Origin: Antedon mediterranea
Lineage: Eukaryota > Echinodermata > Crinoidea > Comatulida > Antedonidae
Length of the DNA stretch: 64,000 nt
Direction: 5' to 3'
Assembly: GCF_964355755.1 (NCBI RefSeq)
Contig: NC_092673.1
Location: 3,601,001-3,665,000 of the forward strand
Shown: positions 59,778 to 64,000 of the stretch, piece after piece
How the letters are laid out: each line of letters starts with the position of its first letter
Numbering within the stretch: position 1 is the stretch's first letter
Made by a program: the position numbers and the translations under genes
Notes under the pieces: model-generated
Told to the model about the DNA's origin: nothing
The model's input: the letters and a program-made list of their open reading frames with translations, nothing else
The model's database searches: none

Positions 59778-60215
59778 ATGGATGCACAGACCGTTAAATT
59801 ATCTGACGTCATTGCAGAACTGGGCCTCGAGGGACACGTAGAAGGGGGTTATTTTAAAGAAACATACCACTCGGAAAACAGCTCAGCAATATATTTTCTC
59901 TTATCAAAAGATAGTAGACATAAATGGCATCGCATTATTGGTAGAGACGAAATATGGCACTTTTACGCCGGAGGTCCCCTTGAGGTCTCCGTAGCAAATC
60001 CCGACGGTGTATTACTGGGAAGACACGTTCTTGGTCCAAATTTAACGCAGGGTCATAAAGTTCAGTTGATGATTCCAGCCAATCATTGGCAGGTTGCAAG
60101 ATGTCTTGACGGCTGTGATTGGACGTTAGTTGGTTGTACCGTTAGTCCTCCTTTCGAGTATGAACACCTCGAGTTAGCAGGACCAGATTTTAAAGTATCA
60201 GAAGGTTTGTGTTAA
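59778..60215 (+). CDS. DUF985 / cupin_5 family protein
   Basis: A 145-aa protein with one coding exon, starting MDAQTVKLSDVIAELGLEGH. It has the whole cupin_5 (DUF985) pattern: HVEGGYFKETYHS (20-32), AIYFLLSKDSRHKWHRIIGR (about 36-55), DEIWHFYAGGPLEV (56-69), DGVLLG, GHKVQLMIPANHWQVARC and WTLVGCTVSPPFEYEHLEL. The His/Glu positions in HVEGG, RDEIWHFY and NHW are those of the double-stranded beta-helix pocket. The family is widespread in bacteria, fungi and some animals; its substrate is not established, so no reaction is assigned. ATG 59778 is the first in frame. Possible poly(A) signal AATAAA at 60280. Confidence 0.85.
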   Translation: MDAQTVKLSDVIAELGLEGHVEGGYFKETYHSENSSAIYFLLSKDSRHKWHRIIGRDEIWHFYAGGPLEVSVANPDGVLLGRHVLGPNLTQGHKVQLMIPANHWQVARCLDGCDWTLVGCTVSPPFEYEHLELAGPDFKVSEGLC

Positions 60216-60279
60216 TCAATATCAAATTACATAATTAATGCCGTATCGTTGTTTGATTGGCAAAGTACAGAAACTGATA

Positions 60280-60285
60280 AATAAA
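60280..60285 (+). terminator. poly(A) signal of the cupin gene
   Basis: AATAAA 65 nt after the stop codon. Confidence 0.4.
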
Positions 60286-60289
60286 ATAA

Positions 60290-61020
60290 TATGAATGTAT
60301 ACTAGTGTTCTATAATCCCATTGATATCGTTTGACGTTCTCCTAAATAAATACAGGTCACTGGGTAACAATAGGATGCTAATTTGAATATGTATATACTG
60401 TAATTGCAGGTACTAAAAACTGAATGAAATCAAAGGTCAATCAAGGACAGCTCTTTTTCCTTTGAAGGCCAGGAGATTTAAAAACCAAGTAATTGAAAGA
60501 AAAATACAAACATTTAGTTTAAGAATGGGTTAATACCAGAGAGTTGTAAAACAAATCCCTGGTTAATAATAGATTATTCTTTGGTCTTCTGGTTGCCAGT
60601 GCAGTTGAAGCCAGACAGAGAAACGAACCAAACACTGTGTGATGTCTTCTGTATCAAAACAATGCCCAATATTAAAATCAAAATTCCCATGCAAATAAAC
60701 AAAATACAAATACAGCATTGCTATTTTAAATGAAGTATTTTATATTCACTTTTAATATACAAGAGATGAGGAAAATACCTTTTGACGAAAAAGACAATAA
60801 AAAGACGTCTTACTATTTTACACAAAACCTACGCCGATGTTCATATCATATCTAGAATTTCAATATTTTAAGGTAGCTTAACTGTTATATAAATTACTTT
60901 ATTTAAATGCAATTATTATAATAATAAATTAAAACAGTAATAAAATCAATAATAAAGTATAAATTATATTAATATTAATTTATTATTTGATTTCATAAAT
61001 ATTAGGTGATTAGCTTGACA
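60290..61020. other. gene-free AT-rich sequence
   Basis: No repeat array, RNA gene or exon recognised. Confidence 0.5.
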
Positions 61021-61024
61021 CTAT

Positions 61025-61270
61025 GATACCATAGACCTAGGTCATTGATACCATAGACCTAGGTCATTGATACCATAGACCTAGGTCATTGATACCATAG
61101 ACCTAGGTCATTGATACCATAGACCTAGGTCATTGATACCATAGACCTAGGTCATTGATACCATAGACCTAGGTCATTGATACCATAAACCTAGGTCATT
61201 GATACCATAGGTTATTGATACCAAAGACCTAGGTCATTGATACCATAGACCTAGGTCATTGATACCATAG
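61025..61270. repeat. 22-bp tandem repeat containing GACCTAGGTC
   Basis: About eleven units of GATACCATAGACCTAGGTCA + TT, with one 14-bp deleted unit near 61200. Ten of them hold the perfect palindrome GACCTAGGTC, or AACCTAGGTC in one. Confidence 0.95.
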
Positions 61271-61279
61271 TACAGTATT

Positions 61280-61690
61280 CTTTTATTTTATACCAGGATT
61301 TTATACCAACGCTTTTAGAATTACCTTTTTTTTGTTTAAATATATTGTATACTTTGTTATAATTAATTACTACTATTATTACTATATTTTTATGAATGCA
61401 TTACATTTTATAACAAATGAAGGTTATCTTATATATTATCAATGATTACCTTTGTTATGTTTAACTTATGTAGCAGTTAATACCAAGGATTTAGAATCAG
61501 GAAACATCATCATACCATTTAATAAGTTTTAATTATACTACATATACTGCATAATGAATAGCTTTGTTTAAACCAGTAAAATATACAACAAGAAACTGTT
61601 ACTAATTCTGATTTTTTTAAAGTGATATTTAGAATATTTATCAATTCAAATTCACCAATCATACCACTATATATGCAAATTTGTGTGCAT
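61280..61690. other. AT-rich spacer between tandem arrays
   Basis: No gene or repeat recognised. Confidence 0.5.
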
Positions 61691-61702
61691 AGTATAATAC
61701 AC

Positions 61703-63170
61703 TATGCATGCACATATAGTATACTCTGTGCACATATAGTATACTCTGTGCACATATAGTATACTCTATGCACATATAGTATACTCTGTGCAGATATAGT
61801 ATACTCTATGCACATATAGTATACTCTGTGCACATATAGTATACTCTGTGCACATATAGTATACTCTGTGCACATATAGTATACTCTGTGCACATATAGT
61901 AAACTCTGTGCACATATAGTATACTCTATGCACATATAGTATACTCTATGCACATATAGTATACTCTATGCACATATAGTATACTCTATGCACATATAGT
62001 ATACTCTATGCACATATAGTATACTCTGTGCACATATAGTATACTCTGTGCACATATAGTATACTCTGTGCACATATAGTATACTCTGTGCACATATAGT
62101 ATACTCTATGCACATATAGTATACTCTATGCACATATAGTATACTCTATGCACATATAGTATACTCTGTGCACATATAGTATACTCTGTGCACATATAGT
62201 ATACTCTGTGCACATATAGTATACTCTGTGCACATATAGTATACTCTATGTACATATAGTATACTCTATGCACATATAGTATACTCTATGCACATATAGT
62301 ATACTCTATGCACATATAGTATACTCTATGCACATATAGTATACTCTATGCACATATAGTATACTCTATGCACATATAGTATACTCTATGCACATATAGT
62401 ATACTCTGTGCACATATAGTATACTCTGTGCACATATAGTATACTCTATGCACATATAGTATACTCTATGCACATATAGTATACTCTATGCACATATAGT
62501 ATACTCTGTGCACATATAGTATACTCTGTGCACATATAGTATACTCTATGCACATATAGTATACTCTGTGCACATATAGTATACTCTGTGCACATATAGT
62601 ATACTCTATGCACATATAGTATACTCTATGCACATATAGTATACTCTATGCACATATAGTATACTCTATGCACATATAGTATACTCTATGCACATATAGT
62701 ATACTCTATGCACATATAGTATACTCTATGCACATATAGTATACTCTGTGCACATATAGTAAACTCTATGCACATATAGTATACTCTATGCACATATAGT
62801 ATACTCTGTGCACATATAGTATACTCTGTGCACATATAGTATACTCTATGCACATATAGTATACTCTGTGCACATATAGTAAACTCTGTGCACATATAGT
62901 ATACTCTATGCACATATAGTATACTCTGTGCACATATAGTATACTCTGTGCACATATAGTATACTCTATGCACATATAGTATACTCGATGCACATATAGT
63001 ATACTCTGTGCACATATAGTATACTCTATGCACATATAGTAAACTCTATGCACATATAGTATACTCTGTGCACATATAGTATACTCTGTGCACATATAGT
63101 ATACTCGATGCACATATAGTATACTCTATGCACATATAGTGTACTCAATGCACATATAGTATACACCATG
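61703..63170. repeat. 20-bp satellite, about 73 units
   Basis: CACATATAGTATACTCTRTG repeated with exact 20-bp phase, with no insertion or deletion from about 61720 to 63150. The R position is A or G in runs (CTATG versus CTGTG); rare variants are AAACTCT, CAGATAT, TACATAT and ACTCGATG. Degenerate, longer-spaced versions continue to about 63340. Long open frames on the - strand are artefacts of the repeat. Confidence 0.97.
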
Positions 63171-63345
63171 CACACAAAATGTGTGCATATAGTATATTGT
63201 AACCACGCACATTTACTTGTGTGAGTGCACTATATGTATGCAAATTTACTTGTGTGCATAGTATACTCAATGCACACAGAATTGAATGTGTGCATATAGT
63301 ATATTGTAACCATGTACATTTACGTGTGTGCAATATAGTATACTA
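63171..63345. repeat. degenerate border of the 20-bp satellite, with an internal duplication
   Basis: GTGTGCATATAGTATATTGT then AACCA[CT]G[CT]ACATTTAC occurs twice (about 63181 and 63291), separated by about 110 bp. Confidence 0.7.
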
Positions 63346-63623
63346 AATGCACTATGTAGCTAAACACTATTAATCTGCTAAAAGATTGTACAGATGCTGT
63401 TATATGTCAGAGAACACACTACAAAATACATTTAAATATTACAAGGCAGCTGCTTCAAACACAGGGCAAAGTACTGAGTTGGGTTCCTCCACTGGTATAT
63501 GTACCACCTATAATTATCAGATCAAAGTCCTTCAAATGTCAACACCTCATGTATTGAAAATCCATGCATTCACAGTAATATAAGACAATTCCGATCAAAT
63601 ATAATATAAAGATATACATGTTA
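63345..63623. other. non-repetitive spacer
   Basis: Contains an open stretch of 65 codons on + with no recognisable domain and no convincing splice sites. Confidence 0.4.
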
Positions 63624-63812
63624 TTCATGTGACAACATCATCACCTGATAGTGAACTATGACCATTCATGTGACCACCCCATCATCTGATGATGAACTAT
63701 GACCATTCATGTGACCACACCATCACCTGATGATGAACTATGACCATTCATGTGACCACACCATCACCTGATGATGAACCATGACCATTCACCTGATGAT
63801 GAACTATGACTA
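63624..63812. repeat. 41-bp tandem repeat, four and a half units
   Basis: ATTCATGTGACCACACCATC, ACCTGATGATGAACTATGAC, C. Units 2 to 4 differ at one to three positions; unit 1 is more diverged and unit 5 is truncated at its start. Confidence 0.9.
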
Positions 63813-64000
63813 TACTAGTAAATATTTTATTTAGACATCCCAACATTTTCAATGCCTTGTCCATTGTGAGAATAAATTATTATACAGTATATCAAATTTG
63901 GTCCTTAATCAATTTTGCAAAGTACCCATTTTATTTTGTTTAATAAGTGTATATTAAATATTTAAATAGTTGTTACACATTATTACATTTCAGTGAAACT

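Noticed and set aside
61702-63113. Minus-strand ORFs of about 115 codons with YYMCTEYTICAQS repeats
   Set aside because: By-product of the 20-bp satellite (three units equal 20 codons).
61025-63170. CRISPR-like regular arrays
   Set aside because: Units are contiguous with no unique spacers, and the host is a eukaryote; these are tandem repeats.
63386-63583. 65-codon ORF near the right edge
   Set aside because: No domain or similarity recognised and splice sites are weak; could be an exon of a gene outside the window but not supportable.

Overview
The window looks like AT-rich nuclear DNA of an invertebrate deuterostome, most likely an echinoderm. This is inferred from deuterostome-type orthologues with long GT-AG introns, very long intergenic spacers, many short palindromic transposon relics and a strikingly frequent AGGCCT core (usually within TAGGCCTA). 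I recognise no prokaryotic, organellar or viral genes.

Three genes are supported, all on the + strand. (1) A complete three-exon Nkx6-class homeobox gene (coding 3740-18675, 271 aa) with an eh1-like repressor motif in exon 1 and a homeodomain split at the classical V47 intron. (2) A complete casein kinase 1 alpha gene (coding 37323-52483, 335 aa with one exon-4 copy). Its exon 4, which carries the catalytic HRDxKPDN loop, exists as two diverged copies of 99 nt separated by an intron of only 58 nt. This is the signature of mutually exclusive splicing and is the most interesting coding observation here. (3) A small gene with one coding exon for a DUF985/cupin_5 protein (59778-60215), with a TATA box and a likely 5'-UTR intron. 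Weaker candidates are a signal-peptide-like first exon at 32281 and a possible terminal exon at 112-171.

Region by region: 1-3700 is upstream sequence with a minisatellite and a perfect 28-bp palindrome. 3.7-18.7 kb is Nkx6 with introns of 6.7 and 7.4 kb. 18.7-37.3 kb is an intergenic span with repeats and candidate regulatory islands. 37.3-53.5 kb is CK1-alpha, whose introns hold several families of terminal-inverted-repeat elements, including a Harbinger-like relic with a Myb/SANT fragment. 53.9-58.7 kb is a 46-bp satellite interrupted by a 3.1-kb array of long hairpins arranged as two higher-order repeats. 59.4-60.3 kb is the cupin gene. 61.0-63.8 kb holds 22-bp, 20-bp and 41-bp tandem repeats.

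The three genes have no evident functional connection. Nkx6 is a developmental transcription factor, CK1-alpha a ubiquitous kinase of Wnt and Hedgehog signalling, and the cupin protein is of unknown role. Repeat family names (MITE-A to D) are mine; no database comparison was possible.
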